Below are positions 1 to 9,241 of a stretch of 17,257 bases of DNA, in pieces (within the stretch, counting starts at the first letter, position 1; each line of letters starts with the position of its first letter). Below the pieces are notes generated by a model. The model saw only the letters and a program-made list of their open reading frames with translations. It was not told the DNA's origin and searched no databases. A program made the translations under genes and the position numbers. The stretch lies in the NCBI GenBank assembly GCA_024643305.1, contig JAHENE010000010.1, forward strand, positions 1 through 17,257, written 5' to 3'. This stretch comes from Thiobacillaceae bacterium (GTDB taxonomy: Bacteria; Pseudomonadota; Gammaproteobacteria; Burkholderiales; Thiobacillaceae).

Positions 1-809
1 GCGACGAACTCGATGTCGTGATCGTTGGCGCGGGTCCTGCCGGCTTGTCGGCCACTCTCGCTGCGATGGAGAAGAAGCTTCGATTTGTAACGCTGGAACA
101 GGAAGATTCGCTGGGCGGCACTGTCTACCACTACCCGAGAAACAAGATCGTCATGACTCAGCCGGTCACCCTGCCGCTTGCAGGCAAGATAAAAGTGGGC
201 GAAATATCGAAGGAGTCCCTGCTTGATCTCTGGCAAGACATCATCAAACGCTTCCGCATACCTATCAACTTCAGCGAACGCATGGAGAAGGTCGTACCCA
301 CCGAGGGCGGATTCATCGTCAAAACCCAGCGCTCTGAATTTCGCACGCGCTCGCTGTTGCTGTCCATCGGACGACGTGGCACCCCGCGCAAACTAGGCGT
401 GCCCGGCGAGGAACACCCTAAAGTCATTTACCGCCTGATCGACCCCGAGCAATATCGAGGCCGCAAGGTACTGGTGGTAGGCGGCGGAGACAGTGCCATC
501 GAGGCAGCGGTTTCCATTGCCGACCAACCGGATACTCAGGTCACGATTTCATATCGCGGAGAGGCATTTGGAAGGATAAAGGCAAAGAACCGGGAGCGGT
601 TGAGCGAAGCCGAGCAGTCCGGAAAACTGTCCGTGCTGCTCAATTCGCAGGTGATCCGCATCGACGAAAATATGGCGTCCATCAATCAAGGTGACGAGAA
701 CCTCCTGCTCGATAATGACTTCGTGATTGTGTGCGCTGGCGGCATACTGCCTACGCCCATGCTCAAGGAAATGGGCATACAGGTCGAAACGAAGTACGGT
801 ACAGAATGA
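1..809 (+). CDS. FAD/NAD(P)-dependent oxidoreductase, thioredoxin-reductase-like fold, 5' partial
   Basis: The reading frame is open to the left edge: the codons before position 18 read DELDVV and run straight into VIVGAGPAGLSA. The GTG at 18 is therefore internal, and the N-terminus lies outside the window. Two dinucleotide folds are visible. The FAD-binding GAGPAGLSA comes first, and the NAD(P)-binding VVGGGDSAIEAA lies about 150 residues later. Near the C-terminus, FVIVCAGGILPTP fits the flavoprotein motif that closes over FAD. The CxxC redox motif that thioredoxin reductase carries just before its second fold is absent here; that stretch reads VIYRLIDPEQYRG. The protein is thus closer to the YpdA or ferredoxin-NADP reductase-like branch of the superfamily. 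The missing N-terminus could carry another domain, such as a ferredoxin. The substrate is unknown. The gene ends just before a strong bidirectional terminator. Family assignment is sure; specific function is not. Confidence 0.85.
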   Translation, partial: DELDVVIVGAGPAGLSATLAAMEKKLRFVTLEQEDSLGGTVYHYPRNKIVMTQPVTLPLAGKIKVGEISKESLLDLWQDIIKRFRIPINFSERMEKVVPTEGGFIVKTQRSEFRTRSLLLSIGRRGTPRKLGVPGEEHPKVIYRLIDPEQYRGRKVLVVGGGDSAIEAAVSIADQPDTQVTISYRGEAFGRIKAKNRERLSEAEQSGKLSVLLNSQVIRIDENMASINQGDENLLLDNDFVIVCAGGILPTPMLKEMGIQVETKYGTE

Positions 810-868
810 AGCCGGTGGGAAATGAGTTGGACCCAGGCAAGGGAGCGGCACGCAAGTATCGAAACACA

Positions 869-903
869 CGATAAAAAGGCCCGCAAGGCGGGCCTTTTTA
901 TCG
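869..903. terminator. Bidirectional rho-independent terminator
   Basis: A perfect inverted repeat has 16-bp arms (869-884 and 888-903) and a 3-nt loop AAG. The core is GGCCCGC/GCGGGCC, flanked by an A-run on one side and a T-run on the other, so it can terminate transcription in both directions. It sits between the convergent oxidoreductase gene (+) and the DUF302 gene (-), exactly where a shared terminator is expected. Confidence 0.93.
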
Positions 904-915
904 TTTGCAAATATG

Positions 916-1311
916 TCAGCTGGCGAGGCTGTCCTTGACGCGCTGCAGTCTTGCGCGCGCCTCGGTGGCAACACCATGAACAGCGGTGTTGCTGACCAGC
1001 TTTACCATAATGCCGGGGTCGAGGAAGGAAACGGTCACACTACCATCTGCCTCTTCGCGCACAACAACGTTGCACGGCAGAAGCATGCCGACATCTGGCT
1101 CGGCGCTAAGTGCCTGATGTGCCAAGGGCGGGTTGCATGCGCCAAGGATGCGGTAGGGGCGGCCATCTACATTCAGTTTGGCTTTCATGGTGGCCTGCAC
1201 GTCAATGTCGGTAAGGACGCCGAATCCTTCGTTCTTCAGTGCGGCGACGACCTTGTCGACCGCTTCGTTGAAAGGTCCGCTGATCTTGGTGTCAAATCCA
1301 TATTCGCTCAT
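916..1311 (-). CDS. DUF302 domain protein
   Basis: The 131-aa protein is one DUF302 domain over nearly its whole length. The signature is the central [14 protein letters not shown] followed by [10 protein letters not shown], then a short C-terminal helix. There is no signal peptide or membrane segment, so it should be cytoplasmic. DUF302 proteins are small alpha/beta domains of unknown biochemical role; the two conserved cysteines (in GACNP and LPCNV) are visible, but no reaction can be named. The ATG start is supported by AGGAG seven bases upstream. The gene follows the coiled-coil membrane protein on the same strand after 41 bp, so the two may share a transcript, and it ends at the terminator at 869-903. 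Confidence 0.88.
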   Translation of the reverse strand: MSEYGFDTKISGPFNEAVDKVVAALKNEGFGVLTDIDVQATMKAKLNVDGRPYRILGACNPPLAHQALSAEPDVGMLLPCNVVVREEADGSVTVSFLDPGIMVKLVSNTAVHGVATEARARLQRVKDSLAS

Positions 1312-1352
1312 GCTATTGCTCCTGTTTTGAGTTTGAAGTTTGCTGGGTTTCT

Positions 1353-1925
1353 TCAGGGCACCTGTAGTTTCAGGGCTCTGTAATTGTCGTTATACAAATT
1401 AAGTTCATCGCCGGAGGTAAATTTCCAGCCATCATCATGGCCAAAAGCAATGTCGTCGCCCGGCTTGATCTCGATCTGGAAACGCTTGGCAGTAGAAAGG
1501 GTTGGGTTGCGCACCGTCATCACCACCGTCAGATAGTGGCTGGAAGTATTCTGGATGATGGCCACCAGACCGATACCCAGATAGGATTTCCGGAAGCTGA
1601 CCTTGGCTGGCAAGCCAGGTTTCCCCAAATCGACTTGTGCCGGATCAGGCGCGTTGAGGGCCTGGCTCAGACGCTTAATCTCGCGCTCAACTTCGGCGGC
1701 TCGTGCCCGGCTTTCCGATAGGTAGGCTTCCACCCGCCGCTTGTCTTCCTTTTCCTTGCCGAGTTGAATCTTGACCTCTTGCAGGTTGTAGCTCAGGGTG
1801 AAGGCAAACAATATCGCGCCGCCGGCAAGTGCCAGCAGAAGAATGTTGGCAATGACTGAAATCCACAGCCATTTGCGCGATACAGTTTTGTCCTTAATTT
1901 CTACTGTCATAAGCGTGCCCCCCAT
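1353..1925 (-). CDS. Hypothetical membrane-anchored coiled-coil protein
   Basis: I do not recognise this protein (190 aa). From N to C it shows a short basic cytoplasmic tail, one hydrophobic segment (about residues 19-43, [18 protein letters not shown] region), a charged heptad-like helix (about 48-90, rich in K, E and R) that looks like a coiled coil, and a C-terminal domain of about 95 residues that is probably beta-rich. The layout suggests a single-pass inner-membrane protein with the C-terminal domain outside the cytoplasm. The start is uncertain. The longest form begins at the ATG at 1925, with only a poorly spaced AAGG before it. A second in-frame ATG at 1910 (MTVEIKDK) has a G-run seven bases upstream and may be the true start. 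The gene lies 64 bp downstream of ppc on the same strand, but nothing in it indicates a link to PEP carboxylase. Confidence 0.7.
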   Translation of the reverse strand: MGGTLMTVEIKDKTVSRKWLWISVIANILLLALAGGAILFAFTLSYNLQEVKIQLGKEKEDKRRVEAYLSESRARAAEVEREIKRLSQALNAPDPAQVDLGKPGLPAKVSFRKSYLGIGLVAIIQNTSSHYLTVVMTVRNPTLSTAKRFQIEIKPGDDIAFGHDDGWKFTSGDELNLYNDNYRALKLQVP

Positions 1926-1989
1926 GACCTTGGGCCAGAATCAATACCATCACGAAGCCGACAACGCCTGGGTTGGCTCCAGCCTTGAA

Positions 1990-4806
1990 TCAACCAGTAT
2001 TGCGCATGCCCGAGGCGATGGCATTGATTGAGCGCATCATGGACATGAACCATTTTTCCTGTTCCTTCTCATCCACTTCCGAGCGAGTGCGCCGGATCAG
2101 GCGCACCTGAATGTGGTTGAGCGGATCAAGATAGGGTTTGCGGCGTGACAACGACAAGGCCAGCGCTGGATTCTCCTCCAGCGTGCTTTTCAGCCCAGCC
2201 ACCTCCAGCACGCCTGCAAGCGTAGTGGAAAACTCGTCGGCAATAATTCGGTAAACGGATTTGGCCACATCGGTCTCAGCGAGTTCGGCATATTCCGCGG
2301 CGATTTCCATGTCCGCCTTGGCCAGCGCCATCTGTACGTTGGAAATCAGCGCGCGGAAAAAGGGCCACTCGCGGTACATCTCCTGCAGGAGTTGCAGGTT
2401 TTGCGGGTTGTCCTTGCACAGTGCATCAATGGCCGCGCCAATGCCATACCAGGCTGGCAGAGTGTGGCGTGACTGCGCCCAGCCGAACACCCAGGGAATG
2501 GCGCGCACTGAGCTCATGGAGCGATCGGATTTCTTGCGGTGCGATGGCCGCGAACCGATATTCATCATGCCGATTTCACGCACCGGGGTGGCTTCGTAGA
2601 AATAATCCAGGAATCCCGGTGTGGACTCGGTGAGCCTGCGATAAGTCGTTTCACCTGCTTCGGCCAGCTTCGCCATCATTTCCGGATAACGGATGTCAGT
2701 CTGCCGTGGCGCGCCCAGCAGGCCGCAACTGGCCTTGATAAGACCGGTTGCACCCATGCCAATTTCATAGGCGGCAGTTTCAGGATTGCTGTAGCGGTAG
2801 TACAGCATCTCGCCCTGCTCAGTAAACTTTATCTTGCCATGCACCGTTCCAGGCGGCTGCGAAAGAATCGCCTCGTGCGTCGGACCGCCTCCGCGCCCTA
2901 CTGTGCCGCCGCGTCCATGGAACAAACGGCATTCGATGCCGTGGCTGTGCGCGATGCCGATAATGGAAAGCTGGGCGCGATACAGGTTCCACTGCGAAGC
3001 AAGGATGCCACCATCCTTGCAGGAGTCCGAGTAGCCCAGCATCACCTCCTGCGTATCACCCGAGACCTTGAGCAGGCCGCGATATACGGGGTTGCTGAAC
3101 AGGGTTTCCAGCACGCCCTCGCTGTGCTTCAGGTCTTCCACCGTCTCGAACAAGGGTGCCACCACCAACTGGCAATTCCAGTCCTTGCCGTTGTGCGAGA
3201 CCAGGCCCACCAGGCGGCCGAGGAACATGACTTCCATCACATGCGTGGCAGTGTGGGTCATGGAAATGACGTAGGCACCGAAAGTTTCCGGCCCGACTTC
3301 CTTGCGCAGACGCGCCACACGGCGGAACACATCGAGTGTCTTCCGGGCATCGTCGGACAGGACAAGGTCACTCACATAAAGCTCCCCTTGCCGCGAAACC
3401 CACTTGCACAGTTCCTGCATGCGGGCTTCCTCGTCCGCCTTCAGGTAATCGAAATCAGGATCGAGCTGGCGCAGGATTTCCGCCACCGTCATGGTATGAA
3501 CTGTCGACTCCTGGCGGATATCGAGTTGCAACAGATGGAAACCGAAACTCTCCACCAATCGAATCATGTCCTGCAGTGGGCCTTCGGCAATGGAGCGGTC
3601 GCCGTGGCTGATGAGCGAATCGCGAATAAGGTAGAGGTCTTCCAGGTAACTGCGGGCATCAGCATAGGCCAGTGGCGGCAGGTCTTTTTTCTCGCCCTTG
3701 ATGCGGCTGCGCACATGAGCGAGGTTTGCTTCAAGACGTGCCATCATCAGCGCGACGCGACGGCGGTAAGGCTCGCGGATATATTGCTGCGCGGCGGTGC
3801 CGTTGAACACCTTGCTGCCAAAACGGGTTTCATCCAGTGCCAGCTTGGCGGCAAACAGCGAAGGCAGCTTGCACCAGCGCAAGCTGTGCGTAAGGGTGAA
3901 GCGCAAATTCTCCAGCCGCTTGAGATATTCGAGCAGGGCCAGTTCACTCTGGGTATGCACGGTCCATTCCGTCACTTCAGGCGTGACGAAAGGATTGCCA
4001 TCACGGTCGCCGCCGATCCATGAGCCGAACCGGATGAAGCTGGGCACCTTGACTGCCGGCACACCATTGCCATTCACACCATAATGTTTACGCACCGCCT
4101 TCTCGAAAAAACGATAGGCGCGCGGAACGGCTTCGAACAGGCTTTTGCGCATGTAGTAAAGGCCGGTGCGCACTTCGTCCTGCACTTCCGGCTTGTGCTC
4201 GCGCAATTCATCAGTGCGCCACATGATGCGAATCTCGACATCAAGCTCGGCCGCCAGTTCTTCGCGCTCGCTTTCGCCCAGCATCGGATCGTAGAGACGG
4301 TCGCACAAAAGGAAAACGCGGCGCAGCCCCTCCATGGTTGTTCTGCGCCGCGCTTCAGTCGGATGCGCGGTGAACACCGGGGTGAACTGCATACGGTCCA
4401 CAAGACCTTGCAGGGTTTCAACACTGATACCTTGCTGTTTCAGGTCTGCCAGCGTGCGGTGAAATGAACCTACCCAAAGATCTTCGCCCATGGCCAACTG
4501 ACGCCGACGGTTGCGGTGAGCATAGGACTCCTCGGCGATGTTGGCCAGGCTGAAGTAGGTGGAGAAACCCCGGATCACCTGCTCCAGCTGCTCCGCCGGC
4601 AGGCTCTCGATCAGCTCCATGAGCCGGGCGCGCTTGGCGTCGTCATTCTGCTGATGCAGGTCGACAAAACCCTGGCGCAGGGCTTCCACGGCTTCATACA
4701 CGCCCTCGCCTGCAGCTTCCTGCAGCACCTGGCCAACAAGGGTGCCAAGCAGCTTTACCTGCGCGCGCAAGTGGTCATCAGTAAGCAGTGACAAAGGGGC
4801 ATTCAT
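1990..4806 (-). CDS. ppc: Phosphoenolpyruvate carboxylase
   Basis: The enzyme carboxylates PEP with bicarbonate to oxaloacetate, refilling the TCA cycle in the cytoplasm. The protein has 938 aa, slightly longer than the E. coli enzyme (883). The catalytic histidine is in FTAHPTEARRRT (His148). The substrate-binding motifs follow in order: GSWIGGDRDGNP (261-272), GYSDSCKDGG (591-600) and the mobile loop FHGRGGTVGRGGGPT (629-643). RAIPWVFGWAQSR follows. The chain ends with the family's typical RNTG, whose Asn belongs to the aspartate inhibitor site in the E. coli enzyme, so allosteric inhibition by aspartate is likely. The ribosome binding site is weak: only GAG touches the ATG. The gene starts 111 bp downstream of the purL stop and might have its own promoter. 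Confidence 0.98.
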   Translation of the reverse strand: MNAPLSLLTDDHLRAQVKLLGTLVGQVLQEAAGEGVYEAVEALRQGFVDLHQQNDDAKRARLMELIESLPAEQLEQVIRGFSTYFSLANIAEESYAHRNRRRQLAMGEDLWVGSFHRTLADLKQQGISVETLQGLVDRMQFTPVFTAHPTEARRRTTMEGLRRVFLLCDRLYDPMLGESEREELAAELDVEIRIMWRTDELREHKPEVQDEVRTGLYYMRKSLFEAVPRAYRFFEKAVRKHYGVNGNGVPAVKVPSFIRFGSWIGGDRDGNPFVTPEVTEWTVHTQSELALLEYLKRLENLRFTLTHSLRWCKLPSLFAAKLALDETRFGSKVFNGTAAQQYIREPYRRRVALMMARLEANLAHVRSRIKGEKKDLPPLAYADARSYLEDLYLIRDSLISHGDRSIAEGPLQDMIRLVESFGFHLLQLDIRQESTVHTMTVAEILRQLDPDFDYLKADEEARMQELCKWVSRQGELYVSDLVLSDDARKTLDVFRRVARLRKEVGPETFGAYVISMTHTATHVMEVMFLGRLVGLVSHNGKDWNCQLVVAPLFETVEDLKHSEGVLETLFSNPVYRGLLKVSGDTQEVMLGYSDSCKDGGILASQWNLYRAQLSIIGIAHSHGIECRLFHGRGGTVGRGGGPTHEAILSQPPGTVHGKIKFTEQGEMLYYRYSNPETAAYEIGMGATGLIKASCGLLGAPRQTDIRYPEMMAKLAEAGETTYRRLTESTPGFLDYFYEATPVREIGMMNIGSRPSHRKKSDRSMSSVRAIPWVFGWAQSRHTLPAWYGIGAAIDALCKDNPQNLQLLQEMYREWPFFRALISNVQMALAKADMEIAAEYAELAETDVAKSVYRIIADEFSTTLAGVLEVAGLKSTLEENPALALSLSRRKPYLDPLNHIQVRLIRRTRSEVDEKEQEKWFMSMMRSINAIASGMRNTG

Positions 4807-4843
4807 CTCGGAATCAATCGGGAAGGGACAGCGAAAGCCGGCT

Positions 4844-4872
4844 ATTTTCTCATTTTTCGGGCACTTATTGAA
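4844..4872 (-). promoter_or_regulatory. Possible ppc promoter (weak)
   Basis: On the minus strand a GAAAAT -10-like hexamer (4844-4849) lies 17 bp from a TTCAAT -35-like hexamer (4867-4872), upstream of the ppc ATG. It matches the sigma-70 consensus at 4 of 6 and 3 of 6 positions. The spacing is good but the hexamers are weak. The 111-bp gap between purL and ppc makes a separate promoter reasonable. Confidence 0.25.
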
Positions 4873-4917
4873 CCCGCACGGTGATGGCCGCGTTTGGCTG
4901 GCAATGATGGCCCAATA

Positions 4918-7900
4918 TCACCCCACCCACTTGCGGGCATTGCGGAACATCCGCATCCAAGGTCCGTCTTCACCCGCGTAATCTGCAGGCTTCCACGACA
5001 ATTGCGCCGCACGGAACACACGCTCCGGATGCGGCATCATGATGGTAAAACGCCCATCCGGTGTGGTATAGCCGGTGGCGCCGCCTTTCGATCCATTAGG
5101 ATTGAGCGGGTAAGATTCAGTGGGCTTGCCGCGATGATCGACATAGCGCAGGGCAAGTTTTGCCGTATCGGCATGCTCAGCTTCGCGGAACACCGTGCGG
5201 CCTTCGCCATGTGCTACCACGATAGGCATGCGCGAGCCGGCCATGTCCGTAAAAAAGAGTGATGGCGAATCCTGCACCTGCACCATTACATAGCGGGCCT
5301 CGAACTGTTCCGACAGGTTGCGCCGGAACTGGGGCCAGTCTTCGGCACCCGGTATCAGATCATGCAGGTGGCTCATCATCTGACAGCCATTACACACACC
5401 CAGGGCAAAACTATCGGTCCGGTGGAAAAATGATTCAAATTCGTCGCGCGCGCGCGGGTTGAATAGGATGGACTTGGCCCAACCGCCGCCCGCACCCAGC
5501 ACATCACCGTAGGAAAAACCGCCGCAGGCAACCAGACCCTTGAAGTCCTTGAGGCTGACACGGCCGGCAATAATGTCGCTCATGTGCACGTCGACCGACT
5601 CAAAGCCGGCCTGGTGGAAAGCCGCCGCCATTTCAACCTGGCCGTTGACACCCTGCTCGCGCAGCACCGCCATGCGCGGTCGCACATTCTTGGCAAGATA
5701 GGGGGCGGCGATATTCTCGTTTGCGCTGTAGGCCAGTGCGATTTCCATGCCGGGGTCGGCGGCATCCCGGCCGCGCGCGAATTCCTGGTCGGCACAGTCC
5801 GGGTTGTCGCGCAGCCGAGCAATCTGGTGCGAGGTTTCCCACCACGCCGAAAGCAGATCGGCACGCGCCTCATCCAGCACCGCCTGTTCGCCGCTGCGGA
5901 AACAGACGCGGTCATTTTCTGCCAGGGTACCGATGTCGATCACGGACAAGCCAGCCAGGGCAAACTGGGCAATTGCCCGGCCTGTGTGTTCCGTGCTGAC
6001 TTGCAGCACCGCGCCTGCTTCCTCATTGAATAGTTGCGACAGCACATCGCCTTCCGGCAGTTCCACATCGACGCCCGTTTTGCCCGCAAACGCCATTTCC
6101 GCGACGGTGGCAAACAGGCCGCCATCAGAACGGTCGTGATAAGCCAGTACCTGCCCGTCCTTGAGCAGGTTCTGCATTACCTTGAAGAAAGCCTTCAACT
6201 CCACGGCCCCAGGCGCATCGGGCGCCTCGTTGCCGACCTGTGCATACACCTGCGCCAGACTGGAAGCCCCCAGCCGGTTCTTGCCAAAGCCGAGATCAAC
6301 CAGGATCAAACGGGTATCGCCACGATCAGTGCGCAGTTGCGGCGTCAGATGCAGACGTGCATCGGGTGTCGATGCGAATGCGGAAACAACGAGTGACAAC
6401 GGCGCGGTCACGGATTTTTTCTGCTCGCCCTCCTGCCACACACTCTTCATGGACATGGAATCCTTGCCTACCGGAATGCTCAATCCAAGTTCCTGGCAAT
6501 AGCGCGACACCGCGTGAACGGTATCGAACAGACGCGCGTCTTCCCCGGGATGGCCAGCAGGGGCCATCCAGTTGGCGGAGAGCTTGATGTCCTCTAGTTT
6601 TTCCACACGCGCTGCGAACAAATTCATCAGCGCTTCAGTCACCGCCATGCGTCCGGAGGCTGGCGCATTGATTAACGCCAGCGGACCCTTCTCGCCCATG
6701 GCCATGACTTCGCCGCGATTCGTTGTATAGCCCATGAGCGTAACGGCACAGTCTGCAACAGGCATCTGCCAAGGTCCCACGCACTGGTCGCGCGCTGTCA
6801 TGCCGCCGACACTGCGATCTCCGATGGAAATCAGAAACATTTTGGATGCCACGCCGGGTAATCTCAGCACGCGATAAGACGCTTCTGCCACGTTGATGCC
6901 TGCGGCATTGAAAGCCAGCAAGGGCGGTTCGGCATGCTGCGCATTCCGGGTCATTTTCGGCGGCTTGCCCAGCAGCACATCCAATGGCATGTCTACCGGT
7001 GCGTTGTGAAAATGTTCGTCCAGCACCTTCAACTGATGATCCGCCGTGGCGTGGCCCACCACTGCGAATGGGCAGCGTTCGCGCTCGCATATTTCGCGGA
7101 ATTCACCGATACGGTTTGCCGGGATCGCCAACACATAGCGCTCCTGCGCTTCGTTGCACCAGATTTCCTTGGGGCTCATGCCGGATTCTTCCGAAGGCAC
7201 CGCACGCAAATCAAACACACCGCCCCTGCCGCCGCCGTGCACCAGTTCCGGGAGCGCGTTGGAAAGGCCACCGGCGCCCACATCATGAACCGACACAATT
7301 GGATTGTTCGCGCCCATCTGCCAGCAGCGGTCAATGACCTCCTGCGCGCGGCGCTGCATTTCCGGGTTGCCGCGCTGCACTGAGTCGAAATCCAGGTTCT
7401 CCGCATTGGAACCTGTCGCCATGGAAGAAGCAGCGCCACCGCCCAGTCCGATCAGCATGCCGGGACCGCCCAACTGGATTAGCAATGCACCTTCCGGCAG
7501 CGGCTGCTTGAGCACATGATCCTCGCGGATATTGCCCACACCGCCCGCCAGCATGATGGGCTTGTGGTAGCCGCGCCGTTCCTGGTTGACCCAGGTTTCC
7601 AGAGTGCGGAAATAACCTGCCAGATTGGGACGGCCGAATTCATTGTTGAAGGCCGCAGCACCAATGGGGCCTTCGAGCATGATATCCAGCGGCGAAACGA
7701 TGCGCTCCGGCTTGCCATAGTCGTCGCCTTCCCACGCCTGGATGGCTTGGGGGATGCGCAGGTTCGACACTGAGAAGCCGCACAGCCCGGCCTTGGGTTT
7801 GGAGCCACGCCCGGTGGCACCTTCGTCGCGAATCTCGCCGCCACTGCCAGTAGCCGCACCAGGAAAAGGCGCAATCGCTGTCGGATGGTTGTGGGTCTCC

Positions 7901-8778
7901 ACCTTCATCAGGATATGCGTGGGTTCGGTGCTGAAATCGTATTTGCCGCCTTTGCCCGGATAGAAGCGCTCAATCGTGGCACCTTGCATCACCGCGGCAT
8001 TGTCTTCATAAGCGGATAAAGTGCCCTGCGGGGTTTTGGCATGGGTGTCGCGGATCATGCGGAACAGGCTCTTGTCCTGCTCGCCACCGTCTAGAATCCA
8101 ATGGGCATTGAAAATCTTGTGACGACAGTGTTCCGAATTGGCCTGGGCGAACATCATCAGCTCGACATCAGTAGGGTTGCGCCCCATGCGCGTGAAGTTG
8201 TCGGCCAGATAATCGATTTCGTCATCGGACAGCGCCAGGCCCAGACGGGCATTGGCCACAGCCAACGCGGCGCGGCCGCCCGCGAGCACATCCACGCTTT
8301 CCATCTCGCGCGGCGATACGTGCGTAAACAGTCCAGCCGCTTCATCGACCGAATGCAGCACAGTTTCGATCATGCGATCGTGGATCAAGGGCAGCAGCAC
8401 CGACTCATCACCGGCATGCTCAAACTGGTAGGCAATGCCGCGCTCGACGCGCCGCACCTTGGCTAGCCCGCAGTTGTGCAGGATATCCGTGGCTTTGGAC
8501 GACCAAGGTGACACAGTTCCGAAGCGCGGCGTTACCAGGAGGAACTGTCCTACCGGCATATTTGAGACAGGATCCGCATAATCCAGCGCCGCCGCCAGCA
8601 CCGCTTGCTCATTCGCGGTCAGCGGCTCGTCCAGTTCCACGAAATGCCAGTACTGCGTGGTTATTTTGCAAGCCGGCAAGCCCGATGCCTGCAACTGATC
8701 GCAGATTTTCCGGATGCGAAATGCAGACAGCGCAGCGCCGCCTGGCAGGGAAAGGATGGAAGGCTGGGCGTGGGACAT
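4918..8778 (-). CDS. purL: Phosphoribosylformylglycinamidine synthase, large single-chain type
   Basis: This is the fourth step of purine synthesis: FGAR + glutamine + ATP gives FGAM. The 1286-aa length matches the one-chain gammaproteobacterial type (E. coli 1295 aa), which fuses what other bacteria make as PurS, PurL and PurQ. After the N-terminal PurS-like region comes the synthetase core with [19 protein letters not shown] and [20 protein letters not shown] second AIRS-like half follows. The C-terminal glutaminase domain has the nucleophile in GVCNGCQM (Cys1129) and the His/Glu pair in PHPER (His1250, Glu1252). These align with E. coli Cys1135, His1260 and Glu1262. No clear Shine-Dalgarno precedes the ATG at 8778. 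A TAAAAT -10-like box lies just upstream. All catalytic parts are intact. Confidence 0.98.
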   Translation of the reverse strand: MSHAQPSILSLPGGAALSAFRIRKICDQLQASGLPACKITTQYWHFVELDEPLTANEQAVLAAALDYADPVSNMPVGQFLLVTPRFGTVSPWSSKATDILHNCGLAKVRRVERGIAYQFEHAGDESVLLPLIHDRMIETVLHSVDEAAGLFTHVSPREMESVDVLAGGRAALAVANARLGLALSDDEIDYLADNFTRMGRNPTDVELMMFAQANSEHCRHKIFNAHWILDGGEQDKSLFRMIRDTHAKTPQGTLSAYEDNAAVMQGATIERFYPGKGGKYDFSTEPTHILMKVETHNHPTAIAPFPGAATGSGGEIRDEGATGRGSKPKAGLCGFSVSNLRIPQAIQAWEGDDYGKPERIVSPLDIMLEGPIGAAAFNNEFGRPNLAGYFRTLETWVNQERRGYHKPIMLAGGVGNIREDHVLKQPLPEGALLIQLGGPGMLIGLGGGAASSMATGSNAENLDFDSVQRGNPEMQRRAQEVIDRCWQMGANNPIVSVHDVGAGGLSNALPELVHGGGRGGVFDLRAVPSEESGMSPKEIWCNEAQERYVLAIPANRIGEFREICERERCPFAVVGHATADHQLKVLDEHFHNAPVDMPLDVLLGKPPKMTRNAQHAEPPLLAFNAAGINVAEASYRVLRLPGVASKMFLISIGDRSVGGMTARDQCVGPWQMPVADCAVTLMGYTTNRGEVMAMGEKGPLALINAPASGRMAVTEALMNLFAARVEKLEDIKLSANWMAPAGHPGEDARLFDTVHAVSRYCQELGLSIPVGKDSMSMKSVWQEGEQKKSVTAPLSLVVSAFASTPDARLHLTPQLRTDRGDTRLILVDLGFGKNRLGASSLAQVYAQVGNEAPDAPGAVELKAFFKVMQNLLKDGQVLAYHDRSDGGLFATVAEMAFAGKTGVDVELPEGDVLSQLFNEEAGAVLQVSTEHTGRAIAQFALAGLSVIDIGTLAENDRVCFRSGEQAVLDEARADLLSAWWETSHQIARLRDNPDCADQEFARGRDAADPGMEIALAYSANENIAAPYLAKNVRPRMAVLREQGVNGQVEMAAAFHQAGFESVDVHMSDIIAGRVSLKDFKGLVACGGFSYGDVLGAGGGWAKSILFNPRARDEFESFFHRTDSFALGVCNGCQMMSHLHDLIPGAEDWPQFRRNLSEQFEARYVMVQVQDSPSLFFTDMAGSRMPIVVAHGEGRTVFREAEHADTAKLALRYVDHRGKPTESYPLNPNGSKGGATGYTTPDGRFTIMMPHPERVFRAAQLSWKPADYAGEDGPWMRMFRNARKWVG
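5445..5456. repeat. (CG)6 dinucleotide tract inside purL
   Basis: Six uninterrupted CG dinucleotides lie within the purL glutaminase region, encoding part of NPRARDEF. Alternating CG tracts are prone to slippage and can adopt Z-DNA. Here the reading frame is intact. Confidence 0.6.
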
Positions 8779-8805
8779 GTGGCCGGGAAAACGCGGAAAA
8801 ATGCT

Positions 8806-8811
8806 ATTTTA
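8806..8811 (-). promoter_or_regulatory. Candidate -10 box of the purL promoter
   Basis: TAAAAT on the minus strand, 27 bp upstream of the purL ATG, matches TATAAT at 5 of 6 positions. I find no convincing -35 hexamer at 16-18 bp. The 168-bp gap upstream (8779-8946) otherwise holds no gene or strong hairpin that I can see. Confidence 0.35.
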
Positions 8812-8946
8812 CCCGACAGAGGGCGTAACTTCTGCTTGACGTTGACTCTGCAATTCAGGGGCGGACCGAAACATCAAGGAGACGCGTTCCTTTATGTATC
8901 AAGGCGGGTAAAAGGGCTTGTTTAGGTTACGAGCATTCAGCAGTCA

Positions 8947-9171
8947 CTACTGCTTATCCAGCCTCTTGGTGTGAGTGTGCCGTTCCCTCCACGCTTCCAG
9001 GCAATCAAGTCCGCAGAAATGGGCAACATAGTCCTGACCTTCTTCGCGGATGGCGTCGCTCAATGGCAGCGCTTTCAGGCAGTAATCGCAGGTAAGCACG
9101 GTGCACTCATGCTCTGGATCGCAGGGCAATTCCGGCGCACCGGATGAGTCGAGTTTGGATTCATTGACCAT
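8947..9171 (-). CDS. Small Cys-rich putative zinc-binding protein
   Basis: A 74-aa protein (MVNESKLDSS start) with six cysteines: Cys17, Cys23, then CDYC (28-31) and CGLDC (53-57), plus His51 beside the last cluster. The paired CxxC and CxxxC spaced about 22 residues apart look like a zinc ribbon. The YVAHFCGLDCLEAW stretch resembles small DUF3330/TRASH-like metal-binding proteins, but I recall that only tentatively. It has no signal peptide or membrane segment. The start is fixed by sequence: the ATG at 9171 has GGAGG five bases upstream, whereas a longer form from the TTG at 9192 would place that ribosome binding site inside the gene. It is divergent from nnrD across a 70-bp region with a palindrome. 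The function is unknown; a metal or redox sensor or chaperone role is only a guess. Confidence 0.75.
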   Translation of the reverse strand: MVNESKLDSSGAPELPCDPEHECTVLTCDYCLKALPLSDAIREEGQDYVAHFCGLDCLEAWRERHTHTKRLDKQ

Positions 9172-9176
9172 ACCAG

Positions 9177-9181
9177 CCTCC
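9177..9181 (-). promoter_or_regulatory. Shine-Dalgarno that decides the start of the small Cys-rich gene
   Basis: GGAGG on the minus strand with a 5-nt spacer to the ATG at 9169-9171. It is the strongest ribosome binding site in the window and supports the 74-aa form over the TTG-initiated 81-aa form. Confidence 0.8.
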
Positions 9182-9185
9182 AAAT

Positions 9186-9200
9186 CTGGCAAGTTGCCAG
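9186..9200. promoter_or_regulatory. Palindrome CTGGCAA-G-TTGCCAG, possible operator
   Basis: A perfect inverted repeat has 7-bp arms around a single central G. It lies in the divergent region between the small Cys-rich gene (-) and nnrD (+). The right arm contains TTGCCA, the best -35 candidate for nnrD, and the left arm lies just upstream of the ribosome binding site of the small gene. A dimeric repressor bound here could affect both genes. No regulator is identified, so the operator role is inference from position and symmetry. Confidence 0.4.
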
Positions 9201-9222
9201 AAATTAGGTTTATGCTTGCAAT
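9194..9222 (+). promoter_or_regulatory. Candidate nnrD promoter
   Basis: TTGCCA (9194-9199) and TGCAAT (9217-9222) are separated by 17 bp and match the sigma-70 hexamers at 4 of 6 positions each. The -10 box ends 19 bp before the nnrD ATG, so the leader would be short, in keeping with the lack of a clear Shine-Dalgarno before that gene. Confidence 0.4.
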
Positions 9223-9241
9223 TTAGACAAAAATAACCGCC

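Noticed and set aside
913..1383. 156-codon plus-strand ORF after the first terminator
   Set aside because: Exactly opposite the DUF302 gene, which has the family signature and a proper AGGAG; this is its shadow.
2539..4023. 494-codon plus-strand ORF
   Set aside because: It lies wholly antisense to ppc, whose motifs are intact. Its translation has no recognisable domain and odd composition; long antisense ORFs are expected opposite GC-rich genes.
8605..8925. Plus-strand ORF across the purL start and the following gap
   Set aside because: Half of it is antisense to purL and the rest shows no family feature; there is no supporting ribosome binding site.
8939..8954. Small hairpin AGCAGT-CACT-ACTGCT at the stop of the Cys-rich gene
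   Set aside because: Only 6 bp, no T-run, and it overlaps the stop codon; too weak to call a terminator.
9172..9192. TTG start at 9192 for the Cys-rich gene (81 aa)
   Set aside because: The strong GGAGG lies inside this extension at the right distance from the ATG at 9171, so the shorter form is preferred.
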